NCBI RefSeq assembly: GCF_900174585.1
Contig: NZ_FWPT01000001.1
Coordinates: 248,001 to 312,000, forward strand
Direction: 5' to 3'
DNA: 64,000 nt
Source of the DNA: Parendozoicomonas haliclonae
GTDB lineage: Bacteria > Pseudomonadota > Gammaproteobacteria > Pseudomonadales > Endozoicomonadaceae
Shown here: piece by piece, positions 45,041 to 52,139 of the stretch
Numbering within the stretch: position 1 is the stretch's first letter
How the letters are laid out: each line of letters starts with the position of its first letter
Translations under genes and position numbers: made by a program
Notes under the pieces: generated by a model
The model's input: only the letters and a program-made list of their open reading frames with translations
Told to the model about the DNA's origin: nothing
Databases searched by the model: none

Positions 45041-45072
45041 CCCCTTTGTTCTTCGGAACAGAGGGGTTTTTT
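45041..45072 (+). terminator. Array terminator 2
   Basis: 11-pair stem CCCCTTTGTTC / GAACAGAGGGG closed by a TTCG tetraloop, then six T. Confidence 0.92.
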
Positions 45073-45123
45073 CCTGTGTAGAGGCATTGGGTTTCTACAA
45101 CTAACTCACACAGGAGATGTGAA
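45073..45123 (+). promoter_or_regulatory. Leader hairpin that can cover the ribosome-binding site
   Basis: CCTGTGT (45073-45079) can pair with ACACAGG (45108-45114), which contains the start of the AGGAG site; TAGA/TCTA (45079-45082, 45094-45097) extends it inside. Copies with compensating changes occur before other array genes. Confidence 0.5.
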
Positions 45124-45357
45124 ATGATCCGTTACTTCCTTGGTCTGGCTATTTTCTTCGCTGTTCTGGTGAACGCCGAGCCTGAGACTGTTGCCGAAGA
45201 TACCCTCTCTTACCGCAACACACTGACTTCTCTCACCATCGACCACGCAGGCGAACGCCCTGAGTGCATCCGTGACGCTGCCCGAATCCTGACAGCAATC
45301 GCGCCTAGAGAAGATAACTGTGGTGCGGTCGTCGAGCGCATCCTCGCCAGCATCTAA
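45124..45357 (+). CDS. Small secreted protein, 77 aa
   Basis: Clear signal peptide MIRYFLGLAIFFAVLVNA with an AxA-like cleavage region, then a 59-residue periplasmic helical domain with two Cys (PEC, DNC) that could form a disulphide. Unrecognised. ACACAGGAG ribosome-binding site lies in the leader hairpin. Confidence 0.65.
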   Translation: MIRYFLGLAIFFAVLVNAEPETVAEDTLSYRNTLTSLTIDHAGERPECIRDAARILTAIAPREDNCGAVVERILASI

Positions 45358-45365
45358 ATGGCCTT

Positions 45366-45397
45366 CCCCTCTGTTCTCTGAGCAGAGGGGTTTTTTT
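45366..45397 (+). terminator. Array terminator 3
   Basis: CCCCTCTGTTC / GAGCAGAGGGG, 11 pairs with one G-U, then seven T. Confidence 0.92.
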
Positions 45398-45400
45398 CTG

Positions 45401-45425
45401 TGTCATCAACATAGGAGATATGACA
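45401..45425 (+). promoter_or_regulatory. Leader hairpin with ribosome-binding site in the loop
   Basis: TGTCAT / ATGACA inverted repeat; AGGAG (45413-45417) is in its loop and the start codon follows immediately. A different sequence from the neighbouring leaders but the same position. Confidence 0.45.
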
Positions 45426-45620
45426 ATGAGCCTTGAGTCCCAATGTATTGCTGACAGTATCGCCAGTCTTTACTTCGTCCTCGATAACGAAATCAGCGAT
45501 ATGGCACGGAAGCACGTAAAGGCGGCCATCGAGATGCTGATGGAGGTTAGAAAATCCCTCGAATTGCAGGAGAAATCAGACCTGACTCTCGATATTGGGG
45601 ACGATGTAATAGACGTTTGA
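45426..45620 (+). CDS. Small cytosolic protein, 64 aa
   Basis: ATG at 45426 is eight bases after AGGAG; another ATG at 45420 is too close. Helical, acidic (SLYFVLDNEISDMARKHVKAAIEMLMEVRKSLEL) with an acidic tail DIGDDVIDV. No family recognised. Confidence 0.6.
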   Translation: MSLESQCIADSIASLYFVLDNEISDMARKHVKAAIEMLMEVRKSLELQEKSDLTLDIGDDVIDV

Positions 45621-45628
45621 GCCGCCTT

Positions 45629-45659
45629 CCCCTCTGTTCTCTGAGCAGAGGGGTTTTTT
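45629..45659 (+). terminator. Array terminator 4
   Basis: CCCCTCTGTTC / GAGCAGAGGGG stem, same sequence as array terminator 3, then six T. Confidence 0.92.
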
Positions 45660-45707
45660 CCTGTGTAGGGCAATTCGGTTCTACGAAACTCACACAGGAG
45701 TTGTGAA
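45660..45707 (+). promoter_or_regulatory. Leader hairpin copy before the 112-aa gene
   Basis: CCTGTGTAG (45660-45668) opposite CTAC (45681-45684) and ACACAGG (45692-45698); AGGAG overlaps the 3' arm. Confidence 0.5.
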
Positions 45708-46046
45708 ATGGGTAAGGAAGAGTATCGCGGTACTGGATTCCAGATCGAAGACCGTAATGGCGAGCAGCTTGGAGCTTTGCCTGCCACTGGCGAAGGTATA
45801 TTTGATCTGGATCGTGCGTTGTCCGCTGCGGGGCAGAAAAACAGATACCTCACGGTAGAGAAGCAGCTCTCCCGCATGGAGTCTGACATTCAGGAACTGG
45901 CACTGCAAAAGGTACACGCTGCTTTTGCCGACTGGCGCAGTGAAGGCAGCAACCGCCGCCTGCCATATAAGCTGGCGATGGAGCGGTTTCGCTTCGACGA
46001 GAAGCTTGAGCTGACCATCCGCATGTACTCACTGATGTACACCTAA
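45708..46046 (+). CDS. Small phage protein, 112 aa
   Basis: Unrecognised. N-terminal 40 residues look beta/loop (YRGTGFQIEDRNGEQLGALPATGEG), the rest helical and basic (QELALQKVHAAFADWRSEGSNRR). ACACAGGAG ribosome-binding site. No membrane segment or signal peptide. Confidence 0.6.
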   Translation: MGKEEYRGTGFQIEDRNGEQLGALPATGEGIFDLDRALSAAGQKNRYLTVEKQLSRMESDIQELALQKVHAAFADWRSEGSNRRLPYKLAMERFRFDEKLELTIRMYSLMYT

Positions 46047-46053
46047 CCAAGAA

Positions 46054-46089
46054 CCCTCTGTTCCCGCAATGGAACAGAGGGATTTTTTT
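46054..46089 (+). terminator. Array terminator 5
   Basis: CCCTCTGTTCC / GGAACAGAGGG, 11 pairs, loop of 6, then seven T. One extra outer/inner pair shifted relative to the other copies but still fully paired. Confidence 0.92.
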
Positions 46090-46093
46090 CTGT

Positions 46094-46115
46094 GTAAGGA
46101 CAATGGTGTTCTTAC
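46094..46115 (+). promoter_or_regulatory. Leader stem copy with compensatory change
   Basis: GTAAG / CTTAC replaces GTAGA / TCTAC of the neighbouring leaders, so pairing is kept though bases differ. This supports an RNA stem. Here the ribosome-binding site lies downstream and free. Confidence 0.5.
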
Positions 46116-46148
46116 AACAACCTTTCCTTGATATGGAGATATAGAAAC

Positions 46149-47093
46149 ATGGCTAAGAAAGTCACTGTTAAGAAGCTCACTCTGGCTCAGGCTAAAGCAC
46201 AGGCTCAGACCCGTGCCGAAGCAAAACGCTTGCTGGACGATCAGGACATCACCCTGAACACCTACAAGAAGCTGGTCGCTGAGATGCCTGCGGGCATTGA
46301 GGATTTCCAGCATGAGACAAAGGCTCAGGCTAAGGCTCGCCAGCATCAGGCGGAAACCGAGAGTCAAGCGGTGAAGTACGTGCCGTTCCTGATCCAGAGA
46401 GCCTTGATAGGTCTCGCCAATAACGATGCCCCCCAGGGCGCGGCGGCAGAGTTCGCCCGCGACTGGTCACGCATCATCGTGAACGAAGACCCGAATGACC
46501 TGTTTGAACTGGTATTCGGTACTGTTGCCGAACTCGAACACGCCAAGCAGGTACTCGCAGTATGCTCCCACCTGAACAAAGCTCTGGCTCGGGAGTACAT
46601 CGCTGCTCGCCGCATCCAGAACCAACGTGACGAGGAGCGGGCAAAGGAATACCGGGCTGCTGGCGGGTATAACCACTCCCAGAGTGACCCAATGGATAAT
46701 CGCGGTGAACTGGAAGCGGAACCGTATGCCGCAGCACCGGAAATGGGCGAAGAGGGATACGTCCCAACCGTGGAGATAGTAGAGGCAAGTATCCAAGTTT
46801 TGTATATAGAACTAAACGCCATCTACCTGAACGCGGAAAAGATCGCTTACGCCTTTGATCCGACCCGCCGCCGTGGATTCCTGCCTTTTGGGTTCAAGAT
46901 CACTGGTCCGCAGTACGCTCCGGCGTTCTACCCGCTGCTCACTCTGGAAGACGCGTTTCAGGAAGCGGAACGTAAGCGTCTAATGGCGCTGGAAGAGGAA
47001 GTCAACGCTCGGGCGGCTTCCATCCGAAAAACCAAGGATGTGCTTGCGCGTTTTAAAGCCAAGCAACAGGCGGCATACAACAACGTAGCATAA
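46149..47093 (+). CDS. Phage protein with long coiled coils, 314 aa
   Basis: Start ATG 46149 after GGAGATATAGAA. Ala/Gln/Lys-rich N-terminal coiled coil (AQAKAQAQTRAEAKRLLDDQDI), a central helical domain (FVPFLIQRALIGLAN-like region at about 77-90), and a terminal coiled coil (RKRLMALEEEVNARAASIRKT). Not recognised; last gene of the array and the largest. Confidence 0.6.
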   Translation: MAKKVTVKKLTLAQAKAQAQTRAEAKRLLDDQDITLNTYKKLVAEMPAGIEDFQHETKAQAKARQHQAETESQAVKYVPFLIQRALIGLANNDAPQGAAAEFARDWSRIIVNEDPNDLFELVFGTVAELEHAKQVLAVCSHLNKALAREYIAARRIQNQRDEERAKEYRAAGGYNHSQSDPMDNRGELEAEPYAAAPEMGEEGYVPTVEIVEASIQVLYIELNAIYLNAEKIAYAFDPTRRRGFLPFGFKITGPQYAPAFYPLLTLEDAFQEAERKRLMALEEEVNARAASIRKTKDVLARFKAKQQAAYNNVA

Positions 47094-47098
47094 GGGTT

Positions 47099-47127
47099 AG
47101 CCTCTCTCGGAAACGGGAGAGGCTTTT
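47099..47127 (+). terminator. Terminator closing the array
   Basis: 11-pair stem starting AGCCTCTC with a GAAA tetraloop, then TTTT. Different sequence from the array terminators. Confidence 0.85.
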
Positions 47128-47596
47128 GCTCGTTTTCTTCTGGGAACTGGCATCTTCGCATTCCCCATCAAGAACCACCGAATCCAGACGTACCCACAAG
47201 CACCTTTATTCTGTCCGCCTGGGCCTCCCTCGTACCTCGGGAAGCCTAGGCAGAAAGAATAAAGAGCCAAGAAAGCTAGGCTCGCTACGCTCGAATCTTC
47301 GTGCTGGCGCACTCAAGTCAGGTATCGCCTTCGGCTCACTCGCTCCGCTCGGTGGGGCGTCTCTTGGGGTTCTTGGGGGAAGGGCAAAGAACGGTGAACA
47401 GAGAACTACGGGCACTCACAAGCAGTCTATATAGCCCCCAGATTCAAACCTACCGAACATAGTGCCGTGGATACACGGTGACACCAGAGCTTCACAGTGG
47501 CGTGTGGAGGGCGTCTTGGGGAGTAACGAACCCAAGGATGCCAACAGCCAGCACTCGCAAGCAGAAGGGAAGTTTTACAGGGACGTAAAAACACCG
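47128..47596. other. Non-coding spacer before the putative origin
   Basis: No gene supported: frames are short and lack ribosome-binding sites. Contains CCTAGG/CTAGG short inverted motifs near 47248-47282 and purine-rich plus strand near 47350-47395. May be untranslated RNA or part of the origin; nothing decisive. Confidence 0.35.
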
Positions 47597-47976
47597 GGTA
47601 GAGGGTAGAGGAAGGGAGAAGTTGGTTTTCAAACTGTCGGAACTTTTGTCATTTGAGCCAATAGACCCTTAAAAAAGGTAGAGGGTAGAGGATAGAAAAC
47701 CCATCCTCTACCCCATCCTCTACCCTCTACAACCCGCGAGCTAGAGCGGTTCGTTGCCTAAAAACACCAAAAAGGTAGAGGGTAGAGGATGAACCAAGGT
47801 TCGGACTGAAAATGTCGGGATTTAAAAGTTCCGACATTTTCCTGTAGCAAGTTGATTTATCCTCTACCCTCTACCTTTTTGGCTAAATCTGGCTGTAGCC
47901 CCCGGTCTAGAGCGGTTTAAAAAGGTAGAGGATGGGGTAGAGGATGAAATTCTATCCTCTACCCTCTACCTTTTTT
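47597..47976. repeat. GGTAGAG iteron-like repeat region, putative replication origin
   Basis: Seven-base unit GGTAGAG, usually as a direct pair followed by GAT, at 47597-47610, 47677-47690, 47774-47787 and 47924-47942, and inverted (ATCCTCTACC-type) at 47703-47730, 47859-47875 and 47954-47970. Opposed copies can form long cruciforms, with T or A runs outside. CTAGAGCGGTT occurs twice (47741, 47908). This density before the replication genes is what an origin with initiator iterons looks like. Confidence 0.6.
47809..47840. repeat. 10-bp perfect inverted repeat in the origin region
   Basis: AAAATGTCGG (47809-47818) and CCGACATTTT (47831-47840). A 13-base piece of its right side (AAAAGTTCCGACA) recurs inverted at 47635-47647, so it is a second repeat family in the region. 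Confidence 0.7.
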
Positions 47977-47983
47977 CCTTCCA

Positions 47984-48002
47984 ATATTGGTACTGCCAAT
48001 AT
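47984..48002. promoter_or_regulatory. Phage palindromic operator, copy 7 (variant arms)
   Basis: ATATTGG-TACTG-CCAATAT. Both arms carry the same substitution, so full 7-pair symmetry is kept: strong evidence that symmetry is selected. Overlaps a possible -10 TATAGA and precedes the first replication-region gene. Confidence 0.8.
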
Positions 48003-48054
48003 AGACTCCCCGCCCGGTAACAACACAAAATCAAACAACAATGGTCGTTTACCT

Positions 48055-48615
48055 ATGATCGAGACTGTCCTCACTTGTATAAAAAATAACCAACCCCTGC
48101 CTTCTATGTCCCTGAACCAGAAAATCCGGTTGGCTGGTGAAGTCCTCTCTGTGCTGGATCGTGTGGGTCTCCACGCCCCCAACAAGGAAGAGTTTCAGGA
48201 AGAGTTGATGCTTTCCATCATCGCCTTGAAGCCAGAGCAGGAGACCATAGAGACCGGCTCAGAGCCTACTGTGGAGCCTGACACCCGCCCGACTCTCATG
48301 GGTTTCTGCCGCATTGTTAAGGCTGGCGATCTGCAATTCATCATGAACTTCCTGACCAGTGCGGTGAATCTCGAGACCTCCGCCTACGCACACGTTAAGC
48401 ACCTGACTGATGGCTGGGTAATGGATGCCTCACACGGGGTCATTACGAAGGTGACTCTTGGGGAGCTGACCGATATTTACAACGTCATCTACCCGAAGTC
48501 AGGAACCACACCGCGACAGGTACAGGATGCGCTGACCAAGCACGGGTTCGGGAAACTGAACACAATCTACAAGGATGGGGGACACGTTTATGGCTACCCG
48601 ATCAAATGGCGGTAA
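48055..48615 (+). CDS. Origin-adjacent protein, possible DNA-binding/initiator, 186 aa
   Basis: ATG 48055 chosen. An in-frame extension back to 47944 would run through the repeats and operator and is unlikely. The middle has a compact helical region (MGFCRIVKAGDLQFIMNFL) and the C-terminus (GTTPRQVQDALTKHGFGKLNTIY ... YGYPIKWR) looks winged-helix-like. Next to iterons this could be an origin-binding initiator, but no named family is recognised. A 5-codon frame at 48041 overlaps its start as CTATGA. Confidence 0.5.
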   Translation: MIETVLTCIKNNQPLPSMSLNQKIRLAGEVLSVLDRVGLHAPNKEEFQEELMLSIIALKPEQETIETGSEPTVEPDTRPTLMGFCRIVKAGDLQFIMNFLTSAVNLETSAYAHVKHLTDGWVMDASHGVITKVTLGELTDIYNVIYPKSGTTPRQVQDALTKHGFGKLNTIYKDGGHVYGYPIKWR

Positions 48616-48871
48616 GCACCTAATAAAAGACCTCGTTCGAGGGCGTCTTTATTCGACTGCCAGTATAGGCAGAGCTTATAACCAGACCCAGCCGGAAATG
48701 TACGACTTGCTCTGCACGGCTGGCCTACTTGATGTAGATGGTGATGGATTCGGTATCACCGAACGAGGGTTGGACTACTCCCCGGTTCAGCATTGCGGTG
48801 TCTTCTATTGGGAGACTTCCGTCCTTGAAATTTTGTTCCCTGGGGATAGCAGAGAGGTCATAGAACAGTGA
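48590..48871 (+). CDS. Small phage protein, winged-helix-like, 93 aa
   Basis: ATG 48590 is eight bases after GGGGG; the alternative at 48575 has no spaced site. Helix-turn-helix-like segment LYSTASIGRAYNQTQPEMYDLLCTAGLLDVDGDGFGITERGLDY, with the wing at GDGFGIT. Overlaps the previous gene by 26 bases. A weak operator-like sequence at 48663-48681 is inside it. Confidence 0.5.
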   Translation: MATRSNGGKHLIKDLVRGRLYSTASIGRAYNQTQPEMYDLLCTAGLLDVDGDGFGITERGLDYSPVQHCGVFYWETSVLEILFPGDSREVIEQ

Positions 48872-49083
48872 GTGAAGATGGCTCAATCCAATACTGCCAC
48901 ACAGAGGTAGTGATGGAGGACACCAAAGAGGTCGCTTTCATCAAGGGAAAAGCGTACCCGGTAATGGTTAGTCCACCAAACTCCCACCTTATCGCCCTGC
49001 GTGATGAACAGGGAGACCCGCACTACTTCTACAAGAGCCAGCTCCACAATTACTTCACAAAGGACGACCCAGAAGATGGCTGA
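48868..49083 (+). CDS. Small SH3-like phage protein, 71 aa
   Basis: GTG start overlapping the previous TGA. Core VAFIKGKAYPVMVSPPNSHLIALRDEQG, then HYFYKSQLHNYF. The AF-x2-G-x2-YPV opening and final aromatic HNYF pattern recur in the next gene, so the two are probably diverged duplicates. No known function. Confidence 0.5.
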   Translation: MSEDGSIQYCHTEVVMEDTKEVAFIKGKAYPVMVSPPNSHLIALRDEQGDPHYFYKSQLHNYFTKDDPEDG

Positions 49084-49405
49084 ACTCATTCAGGGTGAAC
49101 GCCCTCTCTTGGGCTACGTGCGCTGCACCAAAGACGTCCGCATGAAGAACTGCGGAACACTGGCCTTTAGTGCGGGTGAGTTTTACCCAATAACCGGCAG
49201 TGACGGGGAGGCGATCACTGTACCGAGCCTGTACGCACCAAACCACCAGATCAAATACTTCACGGACGATCATGCGTGGTTCGACGAACATTTCCGTGAC
49301 AACAATCTAATAAGAGGGCTACGCGATGCCAAGCGGGGGATCATACACGGTGACCGGCTTCTACGGGAACCATCGAGGCCACCGATGCGAGGTTATAGTT
49401 TTTGA
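49076..49405 (+). CDS. Small SH3-like phage protein, 109 aa (paralogue of upstream gene)
   Basis: ATG 49076 overlaps the upstream stop. LAFSAGEFYPITGSDGEAI ... IKYFTDDHAWFDEHF matches the neighbour's layout. The last 25 residues overlap the next gene by 80 bases and are Arg/Pro-rich, so this tail may be an extension of little function. Confidence 0.5.
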   Translation: MAELIQGERPLLGYVRCTKDVRMKNCGTLAFSAGEFYPITGSDGEAITVPSLYAPNHQIKYFTDDHAWFDEHFRDNNLIRGLRDAKRGIIHGDRLLREPSRPPMRGYSF

Positions 49406-49580
49406 ACACCGCCCCGGTTACTACTGGCACTGTGTAAAAGGCAGTGTGAACGTGAACCTCTCAACCGTGAAGCCAGAGGAAGGCTGTCATGTTGAGCGGG
49501 ACACCCACGACATTGATATGTTCACGGCAGGAAGCCCGATCCATACAGAAGAAGAACTGATCGAGGCCATAGCACGATGA
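49326..49580 (+). CDS. Small phage protein, 84 aa
   Basis: AGAGGG seven bases before ATG 49326. Beta-rich start (YTVTGFYGNHRGHRCEVIVFEHRPGYYWHC) and acidic helical end (TEEELIEAIAR). A GTG at 49350 is a shorter alternative. ATGA overlap with the next gene. Confidence 0.5.
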   Translation: MPSGGSYTVTGFYGNHRGHRCEVIVFEHRPGYYWHCVKGSVNVNLSTVKPEEGCHVERDTHDIDMFTAGSPIHTEEELIEAIAR

Positions 49581-50359
49581 GCGCATTCGCCAACAACTTT
49601 GATATGTCCAGCACCGGGATTAACGTCGAAATGTCGTGTTTCTGGTGTACGGATACGGCACAGGTCTGGTTCAACGAATCGCTGACTCGCAGTGAACGTT
49701 ACAAGGCAAAGGGTTTCCGTGACAAGACGGTGCTGATCTACACAGGCCAGTTTGATTACAACCCGCACGACTTCCGCAAGACGTTCGATTACCCCGGCGC
49801 CAAGCAGGTGTTCAAGGATTTGCTGGATCACCACTGCGGGGAAGACCGCGACCTAACTACTGCCAAAGCGATGCTCCGGGAACTGATTCTTGGGGAGCCG
49901 CTGAGAACCATCAGTCAGGAAGATATGTTGGACGCGGTGGAAACTCATTTCTACGACCACGATACGTACTGCGAGTTCATGGAGGATAACTACCTCCCGC
50001 TCTGGCACACGCACCACTCCACCGGATACTCCCAGGGGGATCACGCCGAGGTGATTATTCCGCCCGAGGTTCTGGTAGAGATTCAGGGCGAGAATGGTCT
50101 GGGGATCAAGGCCACGGGAGACCATATCGACAAGCTGATCTGGAACGCTCCCCTCTACTGCCGGGTAACGGTGGACGAAGACGAGCTGGACGTAGCTTCT
50201 GAGATTGAAGACGTTTACGACTACGACCCAGACACCCTGATTGATACGCTCTCTGACCTCATGGACGGGGCGGGGGACAAGTACACGGACGAAAAGAAGG
50301 ACTACACCCTGAAATGGGTACGGTCTGAGCTTCCAGATGCTTACCCGGAGTACGTATGA
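49577..50359 (+). CDS. Hypothetical acidic phage protein, 260 aa
   Basis: Not recognised. N-terminal Cys/Trp-rich strand region (MSCFWCTDTAQVWF), a helical middle (AKAMLRELILGEPLRTISQEDML) and a strongly acidic C-terminus (DEDELDVASEIEDVYDYDPD). Coupled on both sides by ATGA. Confidence 0.55.
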   Translation: MSAFANNFDMSSTGINVEMSCFWCTDTAQVWFNESLTRSERYKAKGFRDKTVLIYTGQFDYNPHDFRKTFDYPGAKQVFKDLLDHHCGEDRDLTTAKAMLRELILGEPLRTISQEDMLDAVETHFYDHDTYCEFMEDNYLPLWHTHHSTGYSQGDHAEVIIPPEVLVEIQGENGLGIKATGDHIDKLIWNAPLYCRVTVDEDELDVASEIEDVYDYDPDTLIDTLSDLMDGAGDKYTDEKKDYTLKWVRSELPDAYPEYV

Positions 50360-50799
50360 AGAAAGAACGAGTCTCCCCTTGGAACCCCAGTCGGCGGGCA
50401 ACGGAACGGGTGAAGAACCCACTGCCCGCCCCGACCACCTGTAACTGCTGCGGTAAGGACACCGTGGAGTTGCAGCACCACGACCAGCTCTACGGTCGCT
50501 CGTATGGCAACTGGCCTTACGTGTACCGCTGTACGAGCTGCCATGCCTACGTAGGTCTGCACCCGTTCACCAGTATCCCACTCGGGACGCTGGCGGATCA
50601 GGCGACACGGGAAGCACGTAAGCGTTGCAAGCCCCCATTTGAAGACCTGCACCGCTCCGGTCGAATGAGCCGGAACGAAGCCTACGCGAAGCTCGCCGCC
50701 AAGCTGCAAATACCGGTGGCTGAGTGTCATTTCGGATGGTTTGACGCTGCGATGTGTGAACGTGCCCGACAAGCCGCTATTGAGCTGGGGGGAACATGA
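50356..50799 (+). CDS. DUF3268-type zinc-finger protein
   Basis: 147 residues. Two zinc knuckles, TCNCCGK and YRCTSCHAYVGLH, followed by PLGTLADQATREARK, then a helical C-terminus with ECHFGWFD. This is the layout of the DUF3268 family of phage/mobile-element zinc proteins. Function unknown. Confidence 0.72.
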   Translation: MKKERVSPWNPSRRATERVKNPLPAPTTCNCCGKDTVELQHHDQLYGRSYGNWPYVYRCTSCHAYVGLHPFTSIPLGTLADQATREARKRCKPPFEDLHRSGRMSRNEAYAKLAAKLQIPVAECHFGWFDAAMCERARQAAIELGGT

Positions 50800-51014
50800 A
50801 AACAATAACAGCCTGTGTAACGGAAACACTGACCCGTCACCACTACGTCAGCATCGAGGTTGAGGATCATGTTCTTCAAGACCCGGACGAACTGAAACGT
50901 GTAGCTTGGAGAGCTGTGCGTGAGGATATAAAGAACGCCGGGGCTTGGGACAACGAGCAAGTGCAGGAATCCATGACCTCTGTTGTAGATGGGGAAGATA
51001 ATGCCCTCTTATGA
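50796..51014 (+). CDS. Small phage protein, 72 aa
   Basis: ATGA overlap with the zinc protein. Beta-strand start (TITACVTETLTRHHYVSIEVEDH) and helical end. No family recognised. Confidence 0.5.
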   Translation: MKTITACVTETLTRHHYVSIEVEDHVLQDPDELKRVAWRAVREDIKNAGAWDNEQVQESMTSVVDGEDNALL

Positions 51015-51237
51015 CTCAACCGTGATGCTTCTGACCTCGAACACCGATCTGGACGTTCAGGACGCCGAGCAACTGGTAGAGCACTACCCGGAGCTTGGGG
51101 ATGATGAATGGGTAAAGGTGGTTAGTGCAGCCCAGCGCGACCAAGACCCCTTCCGGGTGGCTGCGAAGCTGGCAAAGAAGCTCGAAGACCAGATAGACGA
51201 GTACGAAGAAAACCGTAAGTACGGCTCTCGCTGGTAA
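51001..51237 (+). CDS. Small phage protein, 78 aa
   Basis: ATG 51001 preceded by GGGGA; overlaps the previous gene by 14 bases. Acidic helical protein (DVQDAEQLVEHYPELGDDEWVKVV, KLEDQIDEYEENRKY). Unrecognised. Confidence 0.5.
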   Translation: MPSYDSTVMLLTSNTDLDVQDAEQLVEHYPELGDDEWVKVVSAAQRDQDPFRVAAKLAKKLEDQIDEYEENRKYGSRW

Positions 51238-51270
51238 CAATAACAACACTCACTACAGGAAGTGATAGTA

Positions 51271-51894
51271 ATGTCTCAAGAAATCTCCTTATTTCAAGCC
51301 GCCCAGAACTGGCTGGCAGGCTTCATTGATAGCCGCATTGCGAAATACATGGAAACACGCCGCCCCGGTGATGTGATCCAGCGTTCCATTGATGAAGGTA
51401 TCGCTGCTGACACGTTCCGTAACTTCCTGGCGACCGACCATCAGGTCAAGGAAATCATGGACGCTATGGCAGAGCGGGCGTACCTCGATGCCAAGGCCAA
51501 AGTAGGCACTCTTTCATTCAAAGACAACGAAGAACTGAAAGAGAACGCCCGACACTTCATCCTACATGACGACATGGTGAGTGAGTACATCAAGAAGATC
51601 ATGGTAGAAAGCCATATCGACGACTTCACCACCGCGCTGATTACCCACCCGGACTTCAACGAGTCCGTGATGCAGGCGTTCCGCGACCACCGACTGTTCC
51701 GTCAGACAGTCTTTGAAGCTGTGACAGCTAACCCGGCCTTCGCAAAGTCGGTGAATGATGGCCTCGATGTCGGCGAACACATGCTGACACAAACGGACAT
51801 AGACGAACAGATAGAGCAAAAGGTAAACGACCTGCTGGAAGAGGACTCGCTAATCCACAAACAAATCCGGGGAATCATACGCCAAGCCCTTTAA
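51271..51894 (+). CDS. Hypothetical phage protein, 207 aa
   Basis: ATG 51271 after AGGAAG. All-helical with repeated short units (FRNFLATDHQVKEIMD, ALITHPDFNESVMQAF, VTANPAFAKSVNDG) that look like degenerate repeats of about 25 residues. N-terminus (FQAAQNWLAGFIDSRIAKYME) amphipathic. Last gene before an operator. Confidence 0.5.
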   Translation: MSQEISLFQAAQNWLAGFIDSRIAKYMETRRPGDVIQRSIDEGIAADTFRNFLATDHQVKEIMDAMAERAYLDAKAKVGTLSFKDNEELKENARHFILHDDMVSEYIKKIMVESHIDDFTTALITHPDFNESVMQAFRDHRLFRQTVFEAVTANPAFAKSVNDGLDVGEHMLTQTDIDEQIEQKVNDLLEEDSLIHKQIRGIIRQAL

Positions 51895-51900
51895 GTGGTA

Positions 51901-51919
51901 GTATAGGCAGCCCCTATAT
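51901..51919. promoter_or_regulatory. Phage palindromic operator, copy 8
   Basis: GTATAGG-CAGCC-CCTATAT, 6 of 7 arm pairs, right after one operon ends and 27 bases before the next small gene. Confidence 0.75.
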
Positions 51920-51945
51920 ATTGACCACAAGCAAAAAGGTAAGAA

Positions 51946-52062
51946 ATGTCACCGGTTGAATGGTGTAAAGCTCAGTTTAAAAGGGCGTCTTTGGACGCCC
52001 GTATCAAAGACAAGGAGAACTACAGGCGTTTACTGGTGTTCTGGGGTGGGAAAACTAACTAG
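51946..52062 (+). CDS. Very small phage protein, 38 aa
   Basis: AAAGGT six bases before the ATG. Begins MSPVEWCKAQFKRASLDARI and ends LLVFWGGKTN; basic and aromatic. It fills the space just after an operator and ends at a hairpin. A competing 70-codon frame starting 51956 has no ribosome-binding site and is low-complexity. Confidence 0.5.
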   Translation: MSPVEWCKAQFKRASLDARIKDKENYRRLLVFWGGKTN

Positions 52063-52075
52063 GCATTTTTGCCTA
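52060..52075 (+). other. Short perfect hairpin
   Basis: TAGGCA-TTTT-TGCCTA at the stop codon of the 38-aa gene. No T-run follows, so more likely a processing or pausing element, or a protein site, than a terminator. Confidence 0.5.
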
Positions 52076-52139
52076 AATATTATCACCACCTATTCCAATA
52101 TTACTCAGACACATATTACTATCCGCCATCGGAGTAGTT

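Noticed and set aside
47126-47434. 102-codon frame in the pre-origin spacer
   Set aside because: No ribosome-binding site, Arg/Ser-rich, crosses the array terminator.
47597-47976. CRISPR array
   Set aside because: Repeats are 7-mers in direct and inverted orientation with irregular spacing; no cas genes.
48041-48058. Five-codon leader peptide before the 48055 gene
   Set aside because: ATG-to-TGA overlap is neat but there is no ribosome-binding site; too short to support.
48663-48681. Further operator copy (GTATAGG-CAGAG-CTTATAA)
   Set aside because: Inside a coding region and with only partial symmetry; could be chance.
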